Of a stretch of DNA of 57,915 nt, positions 45,508-54,616 are shown piece after piece. The position numbers and the translations under genes were made by a program. Below the pieces are notes generated by a model that was not told where the DNA came from, did not search any database, and saw nothing but the letters and a program-made list of their open reading frames with translations. Origin of the DNA: Alphaproteobacteria bacterium (GTDB lineage Bacteria; Pseudomonadota; Alphaproteobacteria; ATCC43930; CGMCC-115725); assembly GCA_019240125.1 (NCBI GenBank), contig JAFAYW010000092.1, positions 1 to 57,915 on the forward strand. Reading direction: 5' to 3'. How positions within the stretch are numbered: position 1 is the first letter of the stretch; each line of letters opens with the position of its first letter.

Positions 45508-46452
45508 ATGAGCGACAATGACAATCCGTTCGGGTTTGCCCCCGACGAAGACGTGCCGATCCCCTACATGGAGCGCATCCGCACCTATTATCAGACACTG
45601 GGCTTTGGAGCGCCTTATCGCTGGGCGCATTATGCCGACGTGCCGTTCGCGCCGCTGTCCAAACCGGTGTCCGAGGCGCGCATCGGTCTGATTACGACGG
45701 CGGCGCCCTATGATCCGGCAAAGGGCGACCAGGGACCCGGCGCTTCGTACAACGCGGCGGCCAAATTCTATACCGTGTATTCCGGCGCCACGGCCGAGGA
45801 TCACGATCTGCGCATCTCGCATATCGGCTACGACCGGCTGCACACCAAGGCGACCGACAACAATTCGTGGTTCCCGCTGCCGGCGCTGCGCCGCGCCGCG
45901 GCGGCCGGACAGATCGGCGAGATGGCGGCGCGGTTTCATGGCGCGCCGACCAATCGCAGCCACCGGGTGACGCTCGACCAGGACTGTCCGGAATTGCTGG
46001 CGCGAGTGCGCGAAGACAAGGTTGACGCGGTCGTCATCGTCGCCGTTTGACCGGTGTGTCACCAGACCGTGAGTCTGGCCGCCCGTCATCTCGAAGCGAA
46101 TGGTATTCCGACGGTCGTCATGGGCTGTGCCCGCGACATCGTCGAGTATGTCGGCGTGCCGCGTTTCCTGTTCAGCGACTTCCCGCTCGGCAACCCGACG
46201 GGCCGGCCGCACGATATTGAGTCGCAAGACTACACTCTGGCGCTGGCACTGGCCGTGCTGGAGCGCGCGCCGGCGCCCCGCACCACCATGCAAAACCCGT
46301 TGCGCTGGAGCGACAGCGCCGCCTGGAAGCTCGACTTCTCGAACGTCGCGCGCCTCTCGCCTGAGGAGATCGCGCGCCGCCGCGCCGAATTCGACCGCCA
46401 GAAGGACATCGCTCGCGGCATCCGCGAAAAACCGCAGGCCGCAGAGGGTTAA
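45508..46452 (+). CDS. Selenoprotein of the PrdB/GrdB family (in-frame UGA read as selenocysteine)
   Basis: 314 residues if UGA at 46048-46050 is read as Sec181. Both halves lie in one frame and make one protein of the glycine/sarcosine/betaine/D-proline reductase B family. The front has YMERIRTYYQTLGFGAPYRW, RIGLITTAAPYDP and FHGAPTNRSHRVTLDQDCPE. The joint reads DAVVIVAV-U-PVCHQTVSLAARHLE, then IPTVVMGCARDIVEYVGVPR. In homologues the U position is Sec or Cys in a U/CxxC motif. A SECIS-like hairpin begins 11 bases after UGA. Reductases of this group cleave C-N bonds or reduce thiol/peroxide-like substrates; the role in this organism is unknown. There is no partner prdA/grd gene and no selABCD nearby. 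Without Sec insertion the product would stop at 180 residues and lack its redox centre. Confidence 0.85.
46062..46078 (+). promoter_or_regulatory. Putative bacterial SECIS element
   Basis: CCAGAC (46062-46067), loop CGTGA, GTCTGG (46073-46078): a perfect 6-bp stem with a 5-base loop inside the coding sequence. The loop starts 17 bases after the UGA. Bacterial SECIS elements sit directly downstream of UGA with an apical loop that has a G in its first two positions, and this loop has G second. SelB would bind here to deliver Sec-tRNA. It is predicted from structure only. Confidence 0.7.
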
Positions 46453-46458
46453 TGGTCA

Positions 46459-46731
46459 ATGCTGGAAGATGAATTGTCTGGGCGATTGGACGCCCTAGGC
46501 GAGGGAGATGTGTCCGTTTTGGAGGCAAGCCTGAAGAACCCCGACAGCAAAATGATGACCGTGGAGAGCAGCGCCACTTACGCGCTCTGATCGAGGTTCG
46601 AACAGGCGGGATGGATGACTAGCGAACAGTCAGGCATAACTCTTCCGATCGGCGCCCTCTTTCCGGCGAAATCCTTTCGAATATTATCTGCAGGAGTTGG
46701 TCCTATTTCTCGGTTACTTCAGCTCTGCTAG
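46459..46731 (+). pseudogene. Short frame interrupted by UGA, possibly a decayed gene
   Basis: ATG at 46459 opens 43 codons (MLEDELSGRLDALGEGDVSV, then LEASLKNPDSKMMTVESSAT) ending at UGA 46588-46590. In the same frame the sequence continues as SRFEQAGWMTSEQSGITLPI and so on to TAG at 46729-46731. The joint YAL-stop-SRFEQAGWM looks like a Trp codon turned to UGA, as in small proteins that end LW..F...GWM. It follows the selenoprotein by 6 bases. It could be a 43-residue protein, a pseudogene, or less likely a second Sec UGA. No family is recognised. Confidence 0.35.
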
Positions 46732-46738
46732 AGCAGAG
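46723..46738 (+). terminator. Possible hairpin terminator
   Basis: CTCTGC (46723-46728), loop TAGA, GCAGAG (46733-46738): a perfect 6-bp stem followed by ATTC, with no long T run. It lies at the end of the short interrupted frame and 127 bases before the CoA-transferase gene, and it could end the selenoprotein transcript. Confidence 0.4.
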
Positions 46739-46864
46739 ATTCAACCGGACGCTCGGAAACGACCCGGTATCTTACAGCCAGCTTTTCCGGGTCGGGCCTG
46801 ACAAGCAGTAAGACGAGCCAGACCCAGGCATCCGTCCAGAGTTGTCCAACAGGATCGTCGCCCA

Positions 46865-48058
46865 ATGACCAAACCCTTCGCCGGCATCCGTATTCTCGAC
46901 TTCACGCGCTATGTGGCGGGGCCGTTCGGCACGTATCAGTTTGCGTTGCTCGGCGCCGACATCATCAAGATCGAGCCGAAAATCGGCGACGACATGCGGC
47001 ACTCGCAATTGTCGAAGGAATGGGCGGCGAAGGGGCTGGGGCCCTCGTTCATGGGCATCAATTCGAACAAGCGCAGCCTGACGCTCGATCTGGCGAAGCC
47101 CAAGGCTATCGCTATCGTCAAACGGCTGGTCGAAAAGGCCGATATCGTCTGGGAGAATTTCCGCCCCGGTGTGATGGAGCGGTTCGGCATCGGCTATGAG
47201 GAGCTGCGCAAGATCAACCCGCGCCTGATTTATGTAGCGGTGTCCGGGTTTGGCCAGAACGGACCGGAGCGCGGCACCGCCGCGTTCGATGGGAAGTTGC
47301 AGGCGATGTCCGGGATCATGTCGTTAACTGGCCACGCCGATAAAGGCCCGACGCGCACTGGATTCGCCCTTTGCGACACGATTGCCGGCATGACGGCTGC
47401 GTTCGCCGTATCGAGCGCCCTCTACCAGCGCACCCAAATCGGGGAGGGCCAGTTGGTCGATGTGGCGATGCTCGACGCGGCGCTGAGCTTTCTGTCACCG
47501 CAAGTCGCGGAATATACGATCACCGGCCACAAGCACCGCCAATTCGGCAATCTATCGAGCACCGGCAAGGTCACCGGCAACCGCTTTAAGGCGGGGGAGG
47601 GCGATCTGATGCTGGCGGTAATGACCGAAAAGCAATTCGCCGGTCTGATGCGCGGGCTGGGCCGCGAAGATACGCTGGGCGATCCGCGCTTTGCCGATTG
47701 GCCGTCGCGCAGCCAGAACGAGCCGGCGCTGCGCGAGATCATCGAGGCCGCGCTGGCGAGCGACAGCGCGAAGAATTGGGAAAAGCGCCTGACCGCCGCC
47801 GATGTGCCCTGCGCCGGCATCTGGGCGGTCTCGGAAATCGTGCATCATCCGCAGCTCGAACATCGCGATGTCTTGCAGAAGATCGATTCGGCCGACGGCG
47901 AACTGACCTTGGTGGGTTCGGGATTTCGGCTGGCGCATGGCGGCGGCGGCATCGACCGGCCGCCGCCCCGCCTCGGAGAGCACACCGCCGAGATCCTGGG
48001 CGAGGCCGGCTATGACGCGGCGGAGATAGCGGCCCTGCGCGAAGAGGGCATCACCTGA
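46865..48058 (+). CDS. CaiB/BaiF-family CoA-transferase
   Basis: A 397-residue class III CoA-transferase. The N-terminus carries FAGIRILDFTRYVAGPFGTY and LGADIIKIEPKIGDDMRHS. The middle has ADIVWENFRPGVMERFGIGY, YVAVSGFGQNGPERG and AFDGKLQAMSGIMSLTGHAD, which together form the CoA-binding and active-site region of formyl-CoA transferase and its relatives. The enzyme moves CoA between carboxylic acids. The amidohydrolase downstream (63 bases) may act in the same breakdown pathway. Exact substrates cannot be told from sequence. Confidence 0.93.
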   Translation: MTKPFAGIRILDFTRYVAGPFGTYQFALLGADIIKIEPKIGDDMRHSQLSKEWAAKGLGPSFMGINSNKRSLTLDLAKPKAIAIVKRLVEKADIVWENFRPGVMERFGIGYEELRKINPRLIYVAVSGFGQNGPERGTAAFDGKLQAMSGIMSLTGHADKGPTRTGFALCDTIAGMTAAFAVSSALYQRTQIGEGQLVDVAMLDAALSFLSPQVAEYTITGHKHRQFGNLSSTGKVTGNRFKAGEGDLMLAVMTEKQFAGLMRGLGREDTLGDPRFADWPSRSQNEPALREIIEAALASDSAKNWEKRLTAADVPCAGIWAVSEIVHHPQLEHRDVLQKIDSADGELTLVGSGFRLAHGGGGIDRPPPRLGEHTAEILGEAGYDAAEIAALREEGIT

Positions 48059-48121
48059 CGCACAGGCAGTCTATAAAGCCGCCGCCGCTAGCGGGGTTTG
48101 CCGCTGCATTACAGTTCAGGG

Positions 48122-49219
48122 ATGGAAATACCGATGCTGTTCACCTGCCGTCCGCCCGGCCAGCCCAACCCTGGCTATTTCCCCGGTCCCGCGCATACCC
48201 GCGGCAAATGGTTTACCCTCGACATCCATTGCCATGTGCGCAGCGACAAGGCCGGTCAGATGGTCGAGGGCCACGAGGAAGTGTCGCGCTGGTATCTCGA
48301 AACCCAGGCCAACGAGCAGAGCCAGAAGATCAACGCCGCCAACGGTGTCCGCACTCGGCAGCAGAGTGTGTCGCCGGAGCAGCGCATCGCCGACATGGAT
48401 CTGATGGGCATCGACATCCAGGCGCTGTCGGTGTCGCCGCGCCAAACCTATTACGGCGCCGACCCCGATCTCGGGCTCGAAGTCTCGCGCATCCAGAACG
48501 ACGAAATTGCGGAGATGTGCGCCAAATACCCCGACCGCTTTATCGGGCTCGGCACGATTCCGTTCCAGGCCCCCGACCTTGCGATTGCCGAGCTCGAACG
48601 CGTCCACAAGACGCACGGCTTCCGCGGCATCGAGATCATGACGCATGTCGCCGGCGAGGAATTGTCGGAGGAGAAATTCCGCAAGATCTGGGCGCGCTGT
48701 GAGGAACTCGGCATCCTCGTCTTCATGCACCCCGACGGGTTTACCGAGGCGAGCCGTTTCAAGAACCATTACTTTGCGAACGTGATCGGCAACCCGCTCG
48801 ACTCGACGGTGGCGGTGCATCACCTGATTTTTGGCGGGGTGCTCCACAACTACCCCAACCTCAAGATCGTCGTGGCGCATGGCGGCGGCTTGTTGCCGCC
48901 CTATTCCGGCCGCATCGACCACGCCGCCTCGGCGCGCCCCGATGCCTGTGAGTGCATCCGCCACATGCCGACGACCTATCTGAAGCGGCTGTATTTCGAC
49001 GCGCTGGTCTACACCCATCATCAGCTGCAATATCTGGTCGAGCAATACGGCGCCGACCACATCCTGGTCGGCACCGATTACCCCGCCGACATGGGCGAGA
49101 CCGACCCGATCGGCTTTATCGAGAGCGCGCCGGGCCTCGACGATATCGAGCGCGCCGCGATCCTCGGCCGCAACGCCGCCCGCCTCCTCAACATGGAAAT
49201 GCCGCCGCGTAAGGTGTGA
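48122..49219 (+). CDS. Amidohydrolase, ACMSD-like (Amidohydro_2)
   Basis: About 365 residues (starts at 48122 or 48134; a TTG at 48098 is less likely). It is a metal-dependent TIM-barrel enzyme. DIHCHV gives the first two histidine ligands, and FMHPDG and VVAHGGGLLPPYSGRIDHA follow. ILVGTDYPADMGETDP supplies the C-terminal metal-binding Asp. The group includes aminocarboxymuconate semialdehyde decarboxylase and other nonhydrolytic decarboxylases or hydrolases of aromatic breakdown. With the CoA-transferase upstream it suggests catabolism of a cyclic or carboxylic compound. Confidence 0.92.
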   Translation: MEIPMLFTCRPPGQPNPGYFPGPAHTRGKWFTLDIHCHVRSDKAGQMVEGHEEVSRWYLETQANEQSQKINAANGVRTRQQSVSPEQRIADMDLMGIDIQALSVSPRQTYYGADPDLGLEVSRIQNDEIAEMCAKYPDRFIGLGTIPFQAPDLAIAELERVHKTHGFRGIEIMTHVAGEELSEEKFRKIWARCEELGILVFMHPDGFTEASRFKNHYFANVIGNPLDSTVAVHHLIFGGVLHNYPNLKIVVAHGGGLLPPYSGRIDHAASARPDACECIRHMPTTYLKRLYFDALVYTHHQLQYLVEQYGADHILVGTDYPADMGETDPIGFIESAPGLDDIERAAILGRNAARLLNMEMPPRKV

Positions 49220-49233
49220 CGCGGCGACTGATG

Positions 49234-49932
49234 TCAGACGCTGTCGACGAGCACCAATTCCGCCTCGTCGATAGCGTCGATGCGCAGCACCTCCTCGTCG
49301 CGGATCGCGGCGCCGTCGCGCGCCTCGATGCGCGTGCCATTGACCGTTACCGTGCCGCGCGCCGGCACGAGATAGGCGTGGCGTCCCGGACGCAGCCGGT
49401 ATTCGACACTTTCCCCAGCGCCGAGCCGCGCACCGAGCACCCTCGCATCGCTGCGGATCGGCAGAGCTTCGCGATCGGCCGGGTCGCCGCTCGCCAGTGC
49501 CACAAACCGGCCGGCGCGATCACCCTTGGGAAAGGGCCGCGTGCCCCAGCCCGGTTCGCCGCCGCGTTCGGTCGGGATGATCCAGATCTGGAAGAGGTGC
49601 GTCGGCTCGCCTTCGCGGTTGTATTCGGCGTGGCGGATGCCGCTGCCGGCCGACATCACCTGCACATCGCCCGCTTCGGTGCGGCCCTTGTTGCCGAGGC
49701 TGTCTTCGTGGCTGATCGCGCCCTGCGTGACATAGGTGATGATTTCCATATCGGCGTGCGGGTGCGGCGGAAAACCGGTGCCCGGCGCGATCGCGTCGTC
49801 ATTCCACACCCGGATCGCGCCCCAATGCATGCGGTTGGGGTCGCGATAATGCGCGAACGAAAAATGATGGTGCGTGTCGAGCCAGTCGAGCTTGTCGCCG
49901 CCCAACCCGGCAAATGGTCTGCGTTCAATCAT
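49234..49932 (-). CDS. Pirin-family protein (quercetinase-like)
   Basis: 232 residues from the ATG at 49932, the usual pirin start and length. The N-terminal cupin shows metal ligands in FPPHPHADMEIITYV and then GSGIRHAEYN (His, His, Glu/His, His). Pirins are bicupins that bind iron; some cleave quercetin in vitro, others act as redox-sensitive regulators. It is divergent from the alpha/beta hydrolase gene across 161 bases. The open frame upstream of 49932 adds a non-homologous Arg-rich stretch and was left out. Confidence 0.92.
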   Translation of the reverse strand: MIERRPFAGLGGDKLDWLDTHHHFSFAHYRDPNRMHWGAIRVWNDDAIAPGTGFPPHPHADMEIITYVTQGAISHEDSLGNKGRTEAGDVQVMSAGSGIRHAEYNREGEPTHLFQIWIIPTERGGEPGWGTRPFPKGDRAGRFVALASGDPADREALPIRSDARVLGARLGAGESVEYRLRPGRHAYLVPARGTVTVNGTRIEARDGAAIRDEEVLRIDAIDEAELVLVDSV

Positions 49933-50093
49933 GGGAAAGTGGCTCCCGTCGATGAGGTTGCCGCTCATATGGGAGCGCGCGGCTCGATGGGGGAGGGAAC
50001 GCCGCGCCGCAGCCTGCGTGTGGCGGCGGCGCAAATCCTGCACGATATTGGCGTGCTTCCGGTAATTTGGTCGGGCGGCGGGAAGGGGCGGCG

Positions 50094-51107
50094 ATGGCCG
50101 ATTATCAGGTGTTCGAGGCCGGCAATGTCGTGCTGCAATCGGGGCTGACCTATCGCGGCGCCCGGCTGGCCTACAAGACCTTTGGCACGCTCAACGCGGC
50201 CAAATCAAACGTCATCGTGCACCCGACCTCCTACGGAGCGCAGCATCCCGATCTTGAATGGGCGATCGCGCCGGGCCGGGCGCTCGACCCGACCAAGTAT
50301 TTCATCGTCGTCATCAACAAATTCGGTAACGGCCTTTCGTCCAGCCCGAGCAACACGCCGCCGCCCTATGATCGCGGCCGCTACCCACATTTCACGATGA
50401 CCGACAATGTGCGGGTGCAGCAGCGCCTGTTGCAGGAGGTGTTCGGTATCGAGAAGGTCGCGCTGGTCTATGGCTTCTCGATGGGCGGCATCCAGGCGTT
50501 TCACTGGGGCGCGCTATTCCCCGACCGGGTCGAGCGCATCGTCCCGATCTGCGGCTCGGCCAGGACATCGCCGCACAATTTTGTGTTTCTCGAAGGCGTC
50601 AAGGCGGCGTTGACCGCCGATCCCGCGTGGCAGGACGGCTGGTTCGCGACGCAGCCGGTGCGCGGCTTTCAGGCAATGGGCCGGGTCTATGCCGGTTGGG
50701 GGCTGAGCCAGGATTTCTATCGCGAGGAGTTGTGGCGACAGCTCGGGTTTTCGTCGCTTGAGGATTTCCTGGTCGGCAGCTGGGAGATGAATTTCCGCCG
50801 CCGCGACGCCAACGACCTGCTGGCGATGCTGTGGACCTGGCAACACGCCGATATCAGCGCCAACGAACTTTATAACGGCCACATGAGCAAGGCGCTGGGT
50901 GCCATTACCGCGCGGGCGATCGTCATGCCGTGCGAGACCGATCTGTATTTCCGCGTCGAGGATAACCGGCGCGAGGTGGCGCAGATGCTGAACGCCGAAT
51001 TGCGGCCAATCCCGTCGATCTGGGGGCACCGCGCCGGCAACCCCGTCGCCAACCCTGAAGACGCCGCGTTTATCGATAAGGCTGTGCGCGAATTGCTGGC
51101 CGCCTAG
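50094..51107 (+). CDS. Alpha/beta hydrolase, homoserine O-acetyltransferase-like
   Basis: 337 residues from the ATG at 50094 (GGAAGGGG before it). The nucleophile elbow is GFSMGG in [16 protein letters not shown]. The front carries the MetX-like [20 protein letters not shown] and [20 protein letters not shown]. The catalytic Asp lies in [14 protein letters not shown] and the His in IWGHRAGNP. Those features place it among MetX-related acyltransferases and hydrolases. The GFSMGG sequence and the loss of the MetX substrate motifs argue for a hydrolase. Its stop overlaps that of the convergent molybdoenzyme gene at CTAG (51104-51107). Confidence 0.88.
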   Translation: MADYQVFEAGNVVLQSGLTYRGARLAYKTFGTLNAAKSNVIVHPTSYGAQHPDLEWAIAPGRALDPTKYFIVVINKFGNGLSSSPSNTPPPYDRGRYPHFTMTDNVRVQQRLLQEVFGIEKVALVYGFSMGGIQAFHWGALFPDRVERIVPICGSARTSPHNFVFLEGVKAALTADPAWQDGWFATQPVRGFQAMGRVYAGWGLSQDFYREELWRQLGFSSLEDFLVGSWEMNFRRRDANDLLAMLWTWQHADISANELYNGHMSKALGAITARAIVMPCETDLYFRVEDNRREVAQMLNAELRPIPSIWGHRAGNPVANPEDAAFIDKAVRELLAA

Positions 51108-51886
51108 ATGCCGCCATACCAGGCGTAGCCGCGATCTTCCCAATAGCCGCCCTTGCCGCCGGCGACTGAGGCGAAATTATCGACCAAATCGATGCGCATG
51201 ATGTATTTCGCCATCTTGTAGCCAAGCTGGCGCTCGTTGCGTAGGCGCAGTGGTGCGCCGTAGGGGATCGGCAGGACCGTGTCGTTCATCTCGTAGGCCA
51301 GGATGGTCTGCGGGTGATACGCGTCGGCCAATCCCATGCTCTCGTAATATTTGACCTCGCCCTCGAGCGACTGCTCCATCACATCGGCGCAGTAAAAGAC
51401 CAGGTATTTGGCCTCCGGCTTGGGCTTGACCTGATCGAGCAGGCTGCTGAGCCGCGCGCCTTTCCATTTGCCGATGCAGCTCCACCCCTCCACGCAATCG
51501 TGCCGGGTGATCTGCGTGCGCGAGGGCAGGGCGCGGAGGTCGGAGAGCGACAGGCTCGCAGGGTGTTCGACCAGCCCCGTTACCGCGAGCCGCCAATCGG
51601 CAAACCCATTCTGGGCCAGCTGTTGATAGGCCGGGTCCTGCGGGTTTTGCGTGCCGTTACTTTTGAACTGTGGCGACAAATCCGCCTCGGTGAATTCCGG
51701 GGCCATCGCCCAGCGGCCGGCGATGGTACCTTGCACTGCCTCGTCGACCGACTCGGCGCTGCCTAAGAGACGCGTAAACCACTCGGTCTGCGAAAGCCGG
51801 TCGCAGCCCGCCAATGGCAGAGCCGCGACGCCAGCCGCGAGCCGGGTCAGCAGACTGCGCCGCCGCATCTTTTCAGTGCGCATCAT
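51104..51886 (-). CDS. Sulfite-oxidase-family molybdoenzyme, exported
   Basis: About 260 residues. The leader [22 protein letters not shown] has an Arg-Arg-Arg start and a lipobox-like LAGC, so it may be Tat-exported and lipid-anchored. The Mo-binding Cys is in [10 protein letters not shown], and [20 protein letters not shown] and [20 protein letters not shown] are typical of the YedY/sulfite oxidase Mo-pterin domain. The start is placed at 51886; frame upstream of it overlaps the cytochrome gene. It shares 14 bases with the cytochrome b gene upstream, which should accept or supply its electrons. The substrate is unknown. Confidence 0.9.
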   Translation of the reverse strand: MMRTEKMRRRSLLTRLAAGVAALPLAGCDRLSQTEWFTRLLGSAESVDEAVQGTIAGRWAMAPEFTEADLSPQFKSNGTQNPQDPAYQQLAQNGFADWRLAVTGLVEHPASLSLSDLRALPSRTQITRHDCVEGWSCIGKWKGARLSSLLDQVKPKPEAKYLVFYCADVMEQSLEGEVKYYESMGLADAYHPQTILAYEMNDTVLPIPYGAPLRLRNERQLGYKMAKYIMRIDLVDNFASVAGGKGGYWEDRGYAWYGGI

Positions 51887-52700
51887 GGTCGGCCTCATCA
51901 CGGATGACGTAGTAGCCGGTTATCATCGAGCGAAGATTGTTCCAGACCCCGGAGAGCAGCACCATCACGACATGCACCAGGGTAAACAGCACAAGCGCGA
52001 AGGCGCAGATGAAATGCACCGTCCGCGCCGATTGGCGCCCGCCGAATAAGGCCGGCAGCCATGGGAAGCCGGCATCGAGCCGCGGCGACATCGCCAGCCC
52101 CGCCAGGATCAGCACCGGCAAGATCACGAAGATCACGCCGAGATAGGCAAGCTTTTGCAGGACGTTGTAACGCTCGGCCTCCTTGCCGCGCGGAAAGTGC
52201 AGACGCAGATGCTCCCATAACGAGCGGCCGATGTGCCGCAAGTCGCGGCCGGAGGTCAACAGGTCGCGCCGCAGATGGCCAGCGAACGCGCCATACAGCA
52301 GATAAACGGCGCCGTTCAACACCAGCAGCCAGGCAAAGAAAAAGTGCCAGGTGCGGCCCATCGCCAGCCATTGCGGGCTGGGGAGCGTCGCCCAGGCTGG
52401 AAAACCGCGCGCCACTTGCTGACCCTGATCGGTCGATAATCCCAGCACCCCGGTGGTGTCGAAGATGTGGCCCATAAGCGAGACGACACCGTGGGGCTGG
52501 CCCGCCGCATCGGCCTGGGTGCCGATCTCCAGGATCGGGTTGGTGAATTGCGAGGCGCCACCCCAGTAAAGCGCGGGGTGAGCGTTAAAGATCTGCAGCC
52601 CGCTCATCAGCAGGATTGTCAGGCAGATAACGTTGATCCAGTGGCCGGCGCGCACCGGGAGGCTGTGCCGGTAAATCCAATGCCATGCCGCGGACTTCAT
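51873..52700 (-). CDS. Cytochrome b561-type membrane electron carrier for the molybdoenzyme
   Basis: 275 residues with four to five transmembrane helices. Haem-ligating histidines appear in WIYRHSLPVRAGHWINV, GRTWHFFFAWLLVLNG and ARTVHFICAFALVLFTLVHV. This is the build of thiosulfate-reductase/Ni-hydrogenase-type b cytochromes (Cytochrome_B_N). It links the quinone pool with the periplasmic molybdoenzyme encoded by the overlapping downstream gene, as MsrQ does for MsrP, although it is of a different family. Confidence 0.88.
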   Translation of the reverse strand: MKSAAWHWIYRHSLPVRAGHWINVICLTILLMSGLQIFNAHPALYWGGASQFTNPILEIGTQADAAGQPHGVVSLMGHIFDTTGVLGLSTDQGQQVARGFPAWATLPSPQWLAMGRTWHFFFAWLLVLNGAVYLLYGAFAGHLRRDLLTSGRDLRHIGRSLWEHLRLHFPRGKEAERYNVLQKLAYLGVIFVILPVLILAGLAMSPRLDAGFPWLPALFGGRQSARTVHFICAFALVLFTLVHVVMVLLSGVWNNLRSMITGYYVIRDEADHDAH

Positions 52701-52739
52701 CGCGCTGCCCTCACGTGCTTGTCATCGCCGATGCCGAAC

Positions 52740-53618
52740 TCAGCCCGCCAGGGCGCCCTCCGGGATGATGTGCCGGCTGGGGTCGAGCCGCATCGTCGTC
52801 CGCTTCATCAGGCGGCGCGCATTGGCGTCGAACGGCTCGCGCCGGTGCATCGTAAAGCCGTTATCCCACAGCAGCAGGTCGCCGACCTGCCAGTGATGCG
52901 TATAGACATGCTCCGGCCGCACCGCGGCTTCATAGATTTCGTCGAGCAGCGCGGCGGCAGCATTGTCGCCCATGCCGGCAACCCCGACCGTCGTCGTCTT
53001 GTCGAGATACAGCGCCGCCTCACCCGTCACCGGATGATTGTGCAATAATGTGTGCGTTACCGGCGGGGTTTGGCGCTTGGCGTCCTCGCTGATCGTGCGA
53101 CTGCCTTCCTGGTAGCCGGCGAGCCGCTTCACATAGCTGAACACGGCGCGGCGCTTGGCCACCTCGCGCCGCAGCCGCTCGGGCATGCCGGCATACGCGG
53201 CGCGCAGATCGACCCACGAGGTCGTGCCGCCTTCCGGCGGCAGTTCGAGCGCATAGAGCCCGGCGCCGGTCGCCGGATGCATCATGTAGGACTGGTCGGA
53301 ATGCCACTCGATCTCGCCGTCGCCGAGACCGCCGATCGACTGGCCCTGCGCGTCCTTGAGATTGGAGATGAGCCCCACCTCCGGAACCGCCTGCGATGCC
53401 CAGTCGGTCCGCACGGTGCGCTCGAGCGGCCCGAACAGAGCACAGAACCGCGCCAGTTCGGCTTCGCCGAGCGCCTGGCGCCGGAACACCAGCACGCCAT
53501 ATCGGGACCAAAGGGTGCGCAACTCGGCCACGATGTCGGCGGGTTGCTCCTCCCAGAGGCGCAGGCCGAGGACCTCGCAGGCCAAGGCGGGGTGCATCAG
53601 GCGTCTTCCGAGTGGCAT
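52740..53618 (-). CDS. TauD/TfdA-family 2-oxoglutarate-dependent dioxygenase
   Basis: 292 residues. The iron facial triad is H106 and D108 in EIEWHSDQSYMMHP, with H258 in WDNGFTMHRREPFD. Arg277 in KRTTMRLDP would hold 2-oxoglutarate. The double-stranded beta-helix fold, LGLRLWEEQPADIVAEL at the start and LFGPLERTVRTDW complete the match with taurine/2,4-D dioxygenases. It hydroxylates an unknown organic acid. It stands alone, divergent from the shikimate dehydrogenase gene. Confidence 0.92.
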   Translation of the reverse strand: MPLGRRLMHPALACEVLGLRLWEEQPADIVAELRTLWSRYGVLVFRRQALGEAELARFCALFGPLERTVRTDWASQAVPEVGLISNLKDAQGQSIGGLGDGEIEWHSDQSYMMHPATGAGLYALELPPEGGTTSWVDLRAAYAGMPERLRREVAKRRAVFSYVKRLAGYQEGSRTISEDAKRQTPPVTHTLLHNHPVTGEAALYLDKTTTVGVAGMGDNAAAALLDEIYEAAVRPEHVYTHHWQVGDLLLWDNGFTMHRREPFDANARRLMKRTTMRLDPSRHIIPEGALAG

Positions 53619-53703
53619 TTAGCGTCTCCCCGCTATCGCGGTCTGGATCGGATGCTACAATAACCGATCGGTGCAGCCTCTTCACAACCTGCTGCGCCCG
53701 GCT

Positions 53704-54576
53704 ATGATGGACGATACCGTACCGACTTCGTTTCCCCGCCCGGTTTTGATCGGCCTGATCGGCGCCACGATCCAGGCATCGCGGTCGCCTGCCTTGCATA
53801 TGCGCGAGGGCGCGGCGCAGGGCCTTGCCTATATCTACCGGCAGATCGATCTTGACCGGCCGGGTCTCGACGCCGAGAAACTGCCGCAGCTGCTCGACGC
53901 AGCCCGCTACCTTGGGTTCACCGGGCTCAATGTCACCCACCCGTGCAAGCAGGCAGTGATTCCGTTGCTCGACGAGCTGTCGGCCGATGCCGAGGCGATC
54001 GGGGCGGTCAACACGGTGGTGTTCGGACGGGATGGGCGCACCGTCGGGCACAATACAGACTGGTTCGGATTCGCACAGGGTGCGCGCCTGGAGCTCCCGG
54101 ATATGCCGCATGAGCGGGTCGTACAGCTTGGTGCTGGCGGTGGGGGCGCGGCGGTTGCCCATGCGCTGCTGATGCTGGGAACGCGGCAACTGGCGCTCTT
54201 CGATACCGAAGCGCCGCGCGCCGCGAGTCTGGCAGCGCACCTCAACCAGCGTTTTCCGGGCGAGAGGGCGATCGCGATCGACGGCATCACCGACCCGCTT
54301 GCGACCGCCGATGGCTTGGTGAATGCGACCCCGGTCGGCATGATCGGCCATCCCGGGCTTGCCTTGCCCGCTTCGCTGTTGCGTCCCGATTTGTGGGTCG
54401 CGGACATCGTCTATTTCCCGCTCGAAACCGAATTGCTGCGTGCGGCCCGGGCGCTCGGTTGCCGCACAATGGGCGGCGGCACTATGGCGGTGTTCCAGGC
54501 AGTCGAGGCGTTTCGCCTCTTTACCGGCATCGAACCAGATGCCGCCCGCATGCTGCGTCACTTCGCGAGCATGTGA
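53704..54576 (+). CDS. aroE: Shikimate/quinate 5-dehydrogenase
   Basis: 290 residues from the ATG at 53704. The substrate-binding SRSPALH motif, the catalytic Lys82 in GLNVTHPCKQA, and Asp119 in GHNTDWFGF are all present. The nucleotide fold starts at VVQLGAGGGGAAVAHALLML. TMGGGTMAVFQAVEAFRLFTG is the family's C-terminal signature. It reduces 3-dehydroshikimate with NAD(P)H, or oxidises quinate or shikimate. The cofactor loop (FDTEAPRAA with Asp) hints at NAD and a quinate-type role. Because of that, the gene name is tentative. Confidence 0.9.
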   Translation: MMDDTVPTSFPRPVLIGLIGATIQASRSPALHMREGAAQGLAYIYRQIDLDRPGLDAEKLPQLLDAARYLGFTGLNVTHPCKQAVIPLLDELSADAEAIGAVNTVVFGRDGRTVGHNTDWFGFAQGARLELPDMPHERVVQLGAGGGGAAVAHALLMLGTRQLALFDTEAPRAASLAAHLNQRFPGERAIAIDGITDPLATADGLVNATPVGMIGHPGLALPASLLRPDLWVADIVYFPLETELLRAARALGCRTMGGGTMAVFQAVEAFRLFTGIEPDAARMLRHFASM

Positions 54577-54616
54577 AGCGAGCCCGCTTCAAAACGGGCT
54601 GCCCTTTCGGTTTCAA

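Noticed and set aside
45448..46293. N-terminal extension of the MAPEG frame to 503 codons
   Set aside because: It is fully antisense to the selenoprotein gene and shows no membrane or family features.
48116..49060. 314-codon minus-strand frame inside the amidohydrolase gene
   Set aside because: Antisense shadow of a well-supported gene.
53020..54561. 513-codon minus-strand frame over aroE and the TauD gene
   Set aside because: It is antisense to aroE and then a shifted frame of the dioxygenase; neither part resembles a protein family.
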